Shown here: positions 21,851 to 28,830 of the stretch, in pieces | How positions within the stretch are numbered: position 1 is the first letter of the stretch | Layout of the letters: the number at the start of each line of letters is the position of its first letter | DNA from: Spirochaetes bacterium RBG_16_67_19 | GTDB taxonomy: Bacteria > Spirochaetota > Spirochaetia > SZUA-6 > DRHE01 | Reading direction: 5' to 3' | DNA length: 31,519 nt | Assembly (NCBI GenBank): GCA_001829505.1 | Contig: MIBK01000104.1 | Span: forward strand, 12,502 to 44,020 | Notes under the pieces: generated by a model | Told to the model about the DNA's origin: nothing | The model's input: only the letters and a program-made list of their open reading frames with translations | The model's database searches: none | Made by a program: the position numbers and the translations under genes

Positions 21851-23395
21851 ATGCCGGCTGAAGATGGAACCCTCCTTTCCATGCGCGGTATCCGCAAAGC
21901 GTTCCCCGGCGTACTTGCCCTGGACGACGTACGGTTTGACCTGCGCCGAGGCGAGGTGCACGCCCTCGTCGGAGAGAATGGGGCAGGCAAATCCACCCTG
22001 ATCAAGCTGCTGGCTGGTGTATATATCAAGGACCAGGGCAGCATCCGGCTGGAAGGCAAGGACATCGAGATCGCCGATCCTCACCAGGCGCAGGCCCACG
22101 GGATCTTTACGGTGTTTCAGGAAATCAGCACCGTTCCCAACCTGTCGATAGCCGATAACATGTTCCTCGGCCGGGAACTGCGGAAGAACGGTCTGATCGA
22201 CCGCCGCCGGCAGATCGAGGAAACAGGACAGCTGCTGGCCAGCTTCAACTACCGCCTGGACCCGCGCCGGATCGTCGCCGACCTGAACATAGCGGAGTTG
22301 AAGATGATCAGCATCATCAAAGTGCTGAACAACGAGGTGAAGATCCTGATCCTGGACGAGCCGACGGCCTCCCTCACCGACAGGGAGAGCGGGATCCTGT
22401 TCGAGAATATCCGCAAGCTGCGGGAGCGGGGGGCCGGCGTCATCTACATTTCCCACCGCTTGGAGGAGCTGAAATCCATAGGGGACCGGGTTACGGTGCT
22501 GCGCAACGGCCAGTACATCGACACCTTGCAGCTCAAGGACGTGCCCAGCATCGACGCCCTGACCCCGCTCATGATCGGTAAGGAGCTGAAGACCAAGTTC
22601 CCCAAAGCACCCGTGCAGGTGGGCCGGCCGCTGCTGCAGGTCAAAGGCCTGACCCGCAAAGGTCATTTCTACGACGTCGATCTGGAAGTGCGCGCGGGGG
22701 AGGTGCTGGGCTTTTTCGGGCTGGTGGGCTGCGGATTCGAGGAGATCTTCCGCTCCGTGTTCGGGGCCGAGACCTACGAATCGGGCACGGTGGCGATGTT
22801 CGAGGGGGGCGGTTTCAAGCCGGTCCGCAAGGACAGCCCTCAGTCGGCCCTGGACCTGAAGCTGGGCTACATCCCGCGCGACCGCAAGAACGAAGGCCTG
22901 ATCATGCCCATGTCGGTCAGGGAGAACATCGCCATCCCCTCCTTCCGCAAGTTCTCGGCCAACCTGCTCGGGATGATCGATCGCCGGCGGCTCAACGAGG
23001 AAGTCAAGAAGTACAAGGAGCTGATGGATATCCGGACGCCGGGGCTGGACACCCTGGTCGAGACCTTGAGCGGGGGCAACCAGCAGAAGGTGGTAATCGC
23101 CAAGACGCTTTGCCGGGGAGGCTCGGTTTTCCTGTTCTGCGAGCCGACCGCGGGGATCGATGTGGGGACCAAGGTGGAGATATACCAGTTCATGAACCGT
23201 CTGACCTCACAGGGGGCGGGCATCGTGCTGGTGTCCTACGAGCTTCCGGAGATCATGGGCATGAGCGACCGGATCATGGTCGTGTACCAGGGGCGGATCG
23301 TGAAGGAGCTCCAGCGCGCCGAGGCGAGCCAGGATGAGATCTTGAAGTACGCCTTTGGCAGCGGCGACAGGGCGCTGCCGGGAGAGGGGAATTAG
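21851..23395 (+). CDS. Ribose-type ABC transporter, double ATP-binding subunit (RbsA-like)
   Basis: A 514-residue protein with two fused ATPase domains, the layout of RbsA/XylG/MglA sugar importers. The first domain has Walker A GENGAGKST, the variant signature LNIAELKMISIIKVL and Walker B ILILDEPTASL. The second has the degenerate Walker A region GFFGLVGCGFEE usual for this family and the signature LSGGNQQKVVIAKTL. It energises import of a sugar, polyol or related small molecule by the permease and receptor that follow. ATG at 21851 is chosen because GGAGAGGG stands 5 bases before it. An in-frame start at 21806 would lie in the operator and before the predicted transcription start. The 3-bp gap to the permease gene indicates one operon. 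Confidence 0.92.
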   Translation: MPAEDGTLLSMRGIRKAFPGVLALDDVRFDLRRGEVHALVGENGAGKSTLIKLLAGVYIKDQGSIRLEGKDIEIADPHQAQAHGIFTVFQEISTVPNLSIADNMFLGRELRKNGLIDRRRQIEETGQLLASFNYRLDPRRIVADLNIAELKMISIIKVLNNEVKILILDEPTASLTDRESGILFENIRKLRERGAGVIYISHRLEELKSIGDRVTVLRNGQYIDTLQLKDVPSIDALTPLMIGKELKTKFPKAPVQVGRPLLQVKGLTRKGHFYDVDLEVRAGEVLGFFGLVGCGFEEIFRSVFGAETYESGTVAMFEGGGFKPVRKDSPQSALDLKLGYIPRDRKNEGLIMPMSVRENIAIPSFRKFSANLLGMIDRRRLNEEVKKYKELMDIRTPGLDTLVETLSGGNQQKVVIAKTLCRGGSVFLFCEPTAGIDVGTKVEIYQFMNRLTSQGAGIVLVSYELPEIMGMSDRIMVVYQGRIVKELQRAEASQDEILKYAFGSGDRALPGEGN

Positions 23396-23398
23396 AGC

Positions 23399-24361
23399 AT
23401 GCAAAAGGCAGCCGTGTCGGGCAGCGGAGTGTTCGCGGGGGGTCTGAAGCGCTTCTACAAGAGCGTCGGGATGCTGTTCTTCGTCCTGGTCGCCCTGATC
23501 GCCCTGATGGGCGTCATCAACCCGCAGTTTTTCACCTTCATCAACGGCGTCACGGTGCTACGGCAGGCCTGCTTCCTGGCCCTGGTGGCCGCCGGGCAGA
23601 TGCTGGTCATCCTGACCGCCGGGGTGGACGTCTCCTTGGGGGCTATGATCGGGCTATGCAGCGTGATCGCCGCCATGGTGTCGAAGCAGTTCGGCGCCGT
23701 GGCCGGCTGGATCACGCCGCTGCTGGTCGGGGGCGGCATCGGGCTGCTCAACGGCTTCGTGGTCGGCAGGTTCAAGATCGACTCCTTCGCGGTGACCCTG
23801 GGCACCATGGGGATCAGCGGCGGCCTGGCCTTGATCATCTCCAAGGGATTGACCATCTACAACCTGCCCCTGTCCTATCAGAGCCTGGCCTATATCAATC
23901 TGGGTCCGGTCCCCTTGCCCGTGCTGATCGCCGCCGCGGTGCTGGTGGTCATGTATTTCGTGCTGTACCGCCTGCGCTTTGGGCGCTACGTTTACGCGGT
24001 CGGCGGCAACCGCGAGGCCCTGCGACTGGCGGGAGTGAACGTGCGGCGGGTGATGCTATGGGCTTTCGCAGGCGCCGGCATCCTGACCGGCATCGCCGCC
24101 GCGATGCTGTCCGCCCGTATCAACTCCGGGCAGCCCAATCTGGGCAAGTCCCTGATGATGGAATCCATCGCTGCCTGCGTGGTGGGGGGAGTCACCTTCA
24201 AGGGCGGGGTGGGAAACCTGGGGGGGGTGGTCATCGGGGTTTTATTCCTGTCCACCCTTTCCAACGGCTTTGACCTGATCGGGGTGTCCTCCTTCGTGAA
24301 GGAGGTCGTGGTGGGCGCCATCATCATCGTGGCGGTGGTGCTCGACAAGTACAAGAAATAG
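23399..24361 (+). CDS. Ribose-type ABC transporter permease (RbsC-like)
   Basis: A 320-residue membrane protein with about eight to ten hydrophobic helices and the family motifs GQMLVILTAGVDVSLGAMIGLCSVIAAM and YAVGGNREALRLAGVNVRRV, the latter being the cytoplasmic loop that contacts the ATPase. The C-terminus has the usual FKGGVGNLGGVVIGVLFLSTLSNGFDLIGVSSF. It pairs with the RbsA-like ATPase 3 bp upstream and the binding protein 73 bp downstream. The gap before the binding-protein gene contains a GC-rich hairpin (24395-24414). Confidence 0.93.
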   Translation: MQKAAVSGSGVFAGGLKRFYKSVGMLFFVLVALIALMGVINPQFFTFINGVTVLRQACFLALVAAGQMLVILTAGVDVSLGAMIGLCSVIAAMVSKQFGAVAGWITPLLVGGGIGLLNGFVVGRFKIDSFAVTLGTMGISGGLALIISKGLTIYNLPLSYQSLAYINLGPVPLPVLIAAAVLVVMYFVLYRLRFGRYVYAVGGNREALRLAGVNVRRVMLWAFAGAGILTGIAAAMLSARINSGQPNLGKSLMMESIAACVVGGVTFKGGVGNLGGVVIGVLFLSTLSNGFDLIGVSSFVKEVVVGAIIIVAVVLDKYKK

Positions 24362-24394
24362 GAAGTGGAAAGGAGGAGGCTTCTCGAGAGCAAG

Positions 24395-24414
24395 GCCCCG
24401 CCTTACCGCGGGGC
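24395..24414 (+). other. Intercistronic hairpin before the binding-protein gene
   Basis: GCCCCGC (24395-24401) pairs with GCGGGGC (24408-24414) around a 6-nt loop, with no T tract. It stands 14 bp before the GGAGG of the binding-protein gene and probably marks an mRNA processing or protection site, a common way to raise expression of the receptor gene over the permease. Confidence 0.5.
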
Positions 24415-24434
24415 AAATCTGAAGGAGGTTGCAG

Positions 24435-25523
24435 ATGCGCAGTGTAAGAATTCCATTACTGATCGTGGTTCTGGCCGCCCTGATCGCGCCGGCCTTCGTC
24501 GCCGCCCAGGCCTACAACGATGACTGGCAAGGTATCATGGCCGAAAGCATCTACCCCTGGGGCAAACGCCTGTGGGAGCCTTGGGAGAGGGTGGTTCCCA
24601 AGAAGCCCTACCGGATCGGGGTGAGCATCCCGTCCCTGGGCAGCCCTTACTTCGTCAACCAGGTCTACGGCTACCTGACCGAAGCGCAGGCGACCGGGGT
24701 GGGCGTCACCATCCTGGCGGCTAAAGGCTATGAAGACCTGCAGGGCCAGGTCAGCCAGATCGAAAACCTGATCAATAAGAAGGTGGACGCGCTGGCCATC
24801 GCCCCGATCAGCGCCGAGGGCATCGCCGCGATCGTCAACGTAGCGATTCAGAAGAAGATCCCGGTCTACTTCCTCGGGGAGGCCGCGCACACCAAGAACC
24901 TCACCGGCTACGCCAGCGAGAACGACTACGATCTGGGCTTCCGGGGCATGGACTGGCTGTGCCGCAACCTCAAAGGCAGGGGCAAGATCGCCATCCTGGC
25001 CGGACCGGCGGGCAACACCTACACCGAGAGCATCAACAAGGGCGCCCGCGCCGCACTGAAAAACTACCCGGATGTCAAACTGGCAGACGAGAAATGGGGG
25101 GACAGCGAAGATCCGGCCGTAGGGCAGGAACTGGCCGAAAACCTGTTGAACGCCACGCCGGATCTGAACGGTTTCCTGGTGGTCGAAGCCCAGGTGCACG
25201 GGGTGGCTAACACTCTCAAGGAGCGCAAGCTCACCGACAAGGTGGCCTGCGTCGCCGTCTATCCGTTCCAGGAGACCATCCCCTACGTCCGGGACGGCTC
25301 GGTGGACTACGGGGTCACCGGCTACTCGCTGACCAACGCCCGCATTCTGGTCAACATGATCATCCGTAACCTGAACGGCGAGCCGGAGGTACCGCGTTAC
25401 GTCTGGACTCCGGGTCTGGACATGACCCGGGAAAGCATCAACACGTTCCCGCGCTTTCACGTTTGGGCTCCCGAAGGCTGGCAGCCGCCTTCCTTCATGA
25501 ACGTGGAACCAAAGAAGAAATAG
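24435..25523 (+). CDS. Periplasmic sugar-type binding protein (RbsB/Peripla_BP_4-like)
   Basis: A 362-residue receptor. Residues 1-24 form a signal peptide (hydrophobic core LLIVVLAALIAPAFV, cleavage after VAA) without a lipobox. A linker of about 30 residues precedes the binding fold, which starts YRIGVSIPSLGSPYFVNQVYGYLTEAQATGVGVTILAAKGYEDLQGQVSQIENLINKKVDALAIAPISAEGI, classic for ribose/galactose-type proteins. The relatives bind sugars, polyols, inositols or autoinducer-2, and some bind sugar-like signal compounds; the ligand here is unknown. ATG 24435 follows GAAGGAGG by 6 bases, so the in-frame TTG two codons earlier is rejected. A hairpin follows the stop, as after livK. Confidence 0.9.
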   Translation: MRSVRIPLLIVVLAALIAPAFVAAQAYNDDWQGIMAESIYPWGKRLWEPWERVVPKKPYRIGVSIPSLGSPYFVNQVYGYLTEAQATGVGVTILAAKGYEDLQGQVSQIENLINKKVDALAIAPISAEGIAAIVNVAIQKKIPVYFLGEAAHTKNLTGYASENDYDLGFRGMDWLCRNLKGRGKIAILAGPAGNTYTESINKGARAALKNYPDVKLADEKWGDSEDPAVGQELAENLLNATPDLNGFLVVEAQVHGVANTLKERKLTDKVACVAVYPFQETIPYVRDGSVDYGVTGYSLTNARILVNMIIRNLNGEPEVPRYVWTPGLDMTRESINTFPRFHVWAPEGWQPPSFMNVEPKKK

Positions 25524-25539
25524 CCCGCCTCCGGGGGGT

Positions 25540-25571
25540 ACGGCCCGCGGGAGCAAGCTCGCGGGCCGTTT
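25540..25571 (+). terminator. Hairpin with short T tract after the binding-protein gene
   Basis: ACGGCCCGCG (25540-25549) pairs with CGCGGGCCGT (25560-25569), with GAGC/GCTC able to extend pairing in the loop, followed by TT. It looks like a partial terminator or mRNA stabiliser separating the transporter genes from the two metabolic genes downstream, which have no visible promoter of their own. Confidence 0.65.
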
Positions 25572-25591
25572 CGTAATCAGGAGGGGATGAC

Positions 25592-26257
25592 ATGCCCAAG
25601 CTTTTTACCATGGTCGAGGAGAAGCCCGGTTACCTGAAGATCCGCAAGGACACCCAGGAACTGAAAATCACGGTCGAGCTGGCCAGCGAGTTCAAGAACC
25701 TGAAGGTGGCGACGACGATCGACTTCTTCGACCACATCATCGAGACTCTTTCCTGGGGATCCTGCCTTTCGATCGGTTGCGTGGTGGAAACGGGCAAGTG
25801 GCGGTCCACGCACACGATCGCCGAGGACGTGGGGATCACCATCGGCACCGGCCTGAAGCGGCTGGTCGCCAAGCGAGCCCGGGACGAGGGCGTCAACATC
25901 AACGGGTCTAGCGTAGCCGGCCTGGACGAAGCCCTGGCCCGGGTCATGGTCAGCATGGAGGGACGGCGAAACACCTTCTTCTCGGTGCAGGAGCAATGCA
26001 CGGCGGTGAAGGGGGAGCTGGTCGAAGACATGAAAATTCAAGACCTGTTTGCCTTCGTGGAAGGGTTCTGCCAGGGATTCCCCGGCACCGTGCACGTGGA
26101 TTTCCTGAAAGGTCGCGATCCCCATCACGCCTGGGAATGCGCGATTCACGCGCTAGGCGAGTCCCTGCGGCAAGCTCTGGCGCCCAACCCCTGGCGCCGG
26201 GCAGCACACAACCCATACTACGCCGAAGAGGGCATCGCGGACGCGGCCCTGGAGTAA
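25592..26257 (+). CDS. Imidazoleglycerol-phosphate dehydratase (HisB) paralogue with altered active site
   Basis: A 221-residue protein with the two-repeat fold of imidazoleglycerol-phosphate dehydratase. Conserved pieces are FFDH (residues 45-48), the first metal motif H74-T-I-A-E78, LDEALAR with Asp112-Glu113, and the second metal motif H178-H-A-W-E182 followed by ALGESLRQAL. In true HisB the first motif is HHTVE, so one metal-binding histidine is threonine here. The C-terminal S-x-K-G loop that holds the substrate phosphate in HisB is absent, replaced by a longer unrelated tail. No other his gene is nearby. It stands between a sugar-type transporter and a dehydrogenase, so it may dehydrate a vicinal diol in a non-phosphorylated substrate. 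AGGAGGGG precedes the ATG. Confidence 0.82.
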   Translation: MPKLFTMVEEKPGYLKIRKDTQELKITVELASEFKNLKVATTIDFFDHIIETLSWGSCLSIGCVVETGKWRSTHTIAEDVGITIGTGLKRLVAKRARDEGVNINGSSVAGLDEALARVMVSMEGRRNTFFSVQEQCTAVKGELVEDMKIQDLFAFVEGFCQGFPGTVHVDFLKGRDPHHAWECAIHALGESLRQALAPNPWRRAAHNPYYAEEGIADAALE

Positions 26258-26261
26258 GGCG

Positions 26262-27287
26262 ATGCTGGCGGTCGTGAAGGAGCAGCCCGGCGAAGGGTGG
26301 GCGTTGCGGGAGGTTGCGCGGCCGGGGCCGGCTGCCGGGGAAGTCCTGCTGCGCGTGCACCGGATCGGGATTTGCGGCAGCGACCTGGCCATCTTCGACG
26401 GGCGGGAAAAGGACCTGCGCTTGCCGGTCATCCCCGGGCACGAGTTCGCCGGGGAGGTCGTGGAGAGGGGAGCGGAGGTTCAGGGGCTGCCGATCGGTGC
26501 ACGGGTCGCCGTCAACCTGGTCCGTAACTGCGGGCACTGCTACCAGTGCAGGAAGGGGCAGGGCAACCTGTGCCTGGACCCCAACCTGATCGGCTTCCAT
26601 TCCAATGGCGGCTTTGCGGAGTTTGCCTGCGTGCCGGCCGGCAATTGCCATCCGCTGCCGGAGGGAATGTCCTGGGAGGCCGCCGCCTCCATCGACCCGC
26701 TCACCTCCGCCCTGGCGGCGGTGCAGAAGGCGGGGGTCGGGCCGGGAGACCGGGTCGCCATCCTGGGTCCCGGGCCGATCGGGCTGTACGCTTGCCAGCT
26801 CGCCCGCCTCCAGGGTGCGCGCGAGATCTTCGTGATCGGAACGCGCGCGCACCTGCTGGAAAAGGCGCGCGAGCTGGGCGCGGACCGCGCCTTCAAGGTC
26901 GACCGCGCCGACATGACCGCTTGCCTGCCCGGGATCCTGGAAGCGAGCGACGGCCGGGGGGCGGAGGTCGTGGTGGAGGCTACCGGCAACCCGGCGGCGC
27001 TGGACCTGGCGCTGGCCGTCGCTTCGAAGGGAGGGCGGATCGCTCTGGTCAGCATCTACCACGAGCGCACCGAAATCGAACCCAACTCGGTGGTTTTCAA
27101 GGAGCTGAGGATATTAGGCTCGTTCGACTACCGGTGGATCGACTTCGAGAACGCCCTGCGGCTCATCGCCGGCGGGCGGGTCCGCACGGAGCCGCTCATC
27201 ACCCATCGGCTGCCGCTGTCGCGGATCCAGGAGGGGATCGCTTTGATGCAGAGCCGACAGGCGATCAAGGTGCTGCTGGAGCCCTAA
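26262..27287 (+). CDS. Zinc-containing medium-chain alcohol/polyol dehydrogenase
   Basis: A 341-residue MDR-superfamily dehydrogenase of the sorbitol/threonine/idonate dehydrogenase type. Catalytic zinc ligands are Cys38 (GICGSD), His60 and Glu61 (PGHEFAG). The structural zinc site is C90-x2-C93-x2-C96-x7-C104. The NAD(P) fold begins RVAILGPGPIGLYACQLA. It should oxidise a secondary alcohol of a polyol or hydroxy acid to a ketone, or run in reverse, in the cytoplasm. The gene starts 4 bp after the HisB-like stop, so the pair is coupled and the two enzymes probably act on the same pathway. It ends 15 bp from the convergent pyrB gene. Substrate not readable. Confidence 0.9.
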   Translation: MLAVVKEQPGEGWALREVARPGPAAGEVLLRVHRIGICGSDLAIFDGREKDLRLPVIPGHEFAGEVVERGAEVQGLPIGARVAVNLVRNCGHCYQCRKGQGNLCLDPNLIGFHSNGGFAEFACVPAGNCHPLPEGMSWEAAASIDPLTSALAAVQKAGVGPGDRVAILGPGPIGLYACQLARLQGAREIFVIGTRAHLLEKARELGADRAFKVDRADMTACLPGILEASDGRGAEVVVEATGNPAALDLALAVASKGGRIALVSIYHERTEIEPNSVVFKELRILGSFDYRWIDFENALRLIAGGRVRTEPLITHRLPLSRIQEGIALMQSRQAIKVLLEP

Positions 27288-27302
27288 TAGAGGGCGGTCC
27301 GC

Positions 27303-28229
27303 TCAGGCCTTGCCCAGGACCATGGCCAGCAGGGCCATCCTCAGGAACACCCCGTTGTGGGCCTGGCGGAAGTAGGCGGCCCCTGGCAACGCATCCACCT
27401 CCTCGGCGATCTCGTCCACGCGGGGCAGGGGGTGCATGACGGTGAGACCCGCTTTTCCCTGCTCCACCAGCTTCCGGTTCAGGATGTAGCTGCCCTTGAG
27501 TCGCTCGTACTGGGCCGGGTCCTCGAAGCGCTCGCGCTGGATGCGGGTCATGTAGACGATGTCCGCCCGGGCCAGGGCCGCGCGGATGTCGGTGGTCTCC
27601 TCCACCGGGATGCCCCGCGCCCGCACATCCCGGGTGACCGCCTCGGGCATCGCGAGCTCGGTCGGCGAGCAGTACACGTACTTCGGCGAAAAGGGGGCCA
27701 GGGCGTAGGATAGGGAGTGCACCGTGCGGCCGTACTTCAGATCCCCGACCATGGCCACGGTCAGCCCCTCGAGGCTGCCCCTTTCCTTTACAATCGTATA
27801 CAGGTCCAGCAGGGCCTGGGTGGGGTGCTGCCCGGAGCCGTCCCCGCCGTTGATCACCGGGACGGCCACCGCGTCGGCCACGCGCCGGGCGCCGCCGGTT
27901 TCCGGCTGGCGGATCACAATGCAGTCCACGTAACCCTCCACCGTGCGGGCCGTGTCGGTGAGCGACTCGCCCTTGGCGGCGGAGGAGCTCTTCGGGTCGG
28001 CCACGGTGACGGGCCGGGCCCCCAGGCGCTGGATGGCCGTCTCGAAGGACAGGCGCGTGCGGGTGGAAGGCTCCAGGAAGATCACCGCCACCAGGCGGTC
28101 GGCCAGCAGCGGGGCGATGCGCTTCGCGCGCACCAGCTTCTCCATGCGGGCGGAGACCTTGAGGATCTGGAGGATGTCCTCGCGGGAAAGGTCCTCGGTG
28201 GAGAGGATGTCGCGACCGGTGAAGTTCAT
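27303..28229 (-). CDS. pyrB: Aspartate carbamoyltransferase catalytic chain
   Basis: A 308-residue enzyme that joins carbamoyl phosphate and aspartate in the first committed step of pyrimidine synthesis. The carbamoyl-phosphate loop FLEPSTRTR is at residues 51-59, the SSSAAKGES loop at about 81-89, HPTQALLDL starts at His135, and [11 protein letters not shown] is the aspartate-site loop. Length is normal for the catalytic chain. No pyrI or pyrC is adjacent. The ATG at 28229 has no Shine-Dalgarno sequence, and the minus-strand promoter at 28264-28236 would start transcription at or next to the ATG, so the mRNA is probably leaderless. It is divergent from the dCMP deaminase gene, another pyrimidine enzyme. 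Confidence 0.95.
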   Translation of the reverse strand: MNFTGRDILSTEDLSREDILQILKVSARMEKLVRAKRIAPLLADRLVAVIFLEPSTRTRLSFETAIQRLGARPVTVADPKSSSAAKGESLTDTARTVEGYVDCIVIRQPETGGARRVADAVAVPVINGGDGSGQHPTQALLDLYTIVKERGSLEGLTVAMVGDLKYGRTVHSLSYALAPFSPKYVYCSPTELAMPEAVTRDVRARGIPVEETTDIRAALARADIVYMTRIQRERFEDPAQYERLKGSYILNRKLVEQGKAGLTVMHPLPRVDEIAEEVDALPGAAYFRQAHNGVFLRMALLAMVLGKA

Positions 28230-28235
28230 GTCACA

Positions 28236-28264
28236 GCAATACGGCCGCGCGGCGAAACTGTCAA
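28236..28264 (-). promoter_or_regulatory. Promoter of pyrB, abutting its ATG
   Basis: On the minus strand, TTGACA (28264-28259), a 17-bp spacer and TATTGC (28241-28236). Only six bases separate the -10 from the ATG at 28229, implying a leaderless transcript. The sequence before the ATG (GCTGTGAC) has no ribosome site. Confidence 0.55.
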
Positions 28265-28302
28265 GCGCGGGGCCCCGCGAGGCCGGAGAAGGATTTCAAT
28301 TG

Positions 28303-28331
28303 TTGGAATCCTCTTCCACGGCTGATACAAT
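28303..28331 (+). promoter_or_regulatory. Promoter of the dCMP deaminase gene, abutting its ATG
   Basis: TTGGAA (28303-28308), a 17-bp spacer and TACAAT (28326-28331) with an extended -10 TG at 28323-28324. Seven bases separate the -10 from the ATG at 28339, and TTCCGCCA contains no Shine-Dalgarno sequence, so the mRNA is probably leaderless. Confidence 0.65.
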
Positions 28332-28338
28332 TCCGCCA

Positions 28339-28830
28339 ATGACCACCAAGCGGAGCGACTACCTGAGCTGGGACGAGTACTTCATGGGCGTGGCGCTGCT
28401 GTCCGCCCAGCGCAGCAAGGACCCCAACACCCAGGTCGGGGCCTGCATCGTGAACCAGAAGAACAAAATCGTAGGGGTGGGCTACAATGGCTTTCCCACC
28501 GGCTGCCCCGACGACCAGTACCCCTGGGACCGGGAAGGGGAATTCCTCCAGACCAAGTACCCCTACATCTGTCACGCCGAGTTGAACGCGGTGATCAACA
28601 AGATCAGCGCCGATCTTTACGGCTGCCGGCTGTACGTGGCCCTGTTCCCCTGCAACGAGTGCGCCAAGGTGATCATCCAGTCCGGCATCACGGAGGTGGT
28701 CTACCTGTCGGACAAGTACCGGGACACCGATGCGGTCATCGCCTCCCGGCGCATGTTCGACAGCGCCGGGGTGGCCTGCCGGCAGCTCACCCCCGCCCGC
28801 GAGTCCCTCGCGGTGTCCTACCGGGTCTAA
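28339..28830 (+). CDS. dCMP deaminase (ComEB-type)
   Basis: A 163-residue zinc deaminase converting dCMP to dUMP for thymidylate synthesis. The zinc site is complete: His79-Ala-Glu81 in CHAELNAV, where Glu81 is the proton shuttle, and P104-C105-x2-C108 in FPCNECAK. The N-terminal [25 protein letters not shown] and [12 protein letters not shown] loops are typical of the dCMP deaminase group rather than cytidine or tRNA deaminases. ATG 28339 is chosen because it directly follows the extended -10 promoter and the family homology begins within a few residues. The frame is open far upstream but antisense to pyrB. The stop overlaps the stop of the convergent molybdopterin oxidoreductase gene by four bases (28827-28830). 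Confidence 0.92.
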   Translation: MTTKRSDYLSWDEYFMGVALLSAQRSKDPNTQVGACIVNQKNKIVGVGYNGFPTGCPDDQYPWDREGEFLQTKYPYICHAELNAVINKISADLYGCRLYVALFPCNECAKVIIQSGITEVVYLSDKYRDTDAVIASRRMFDSAGVACRQLTPARESLAVSYRV

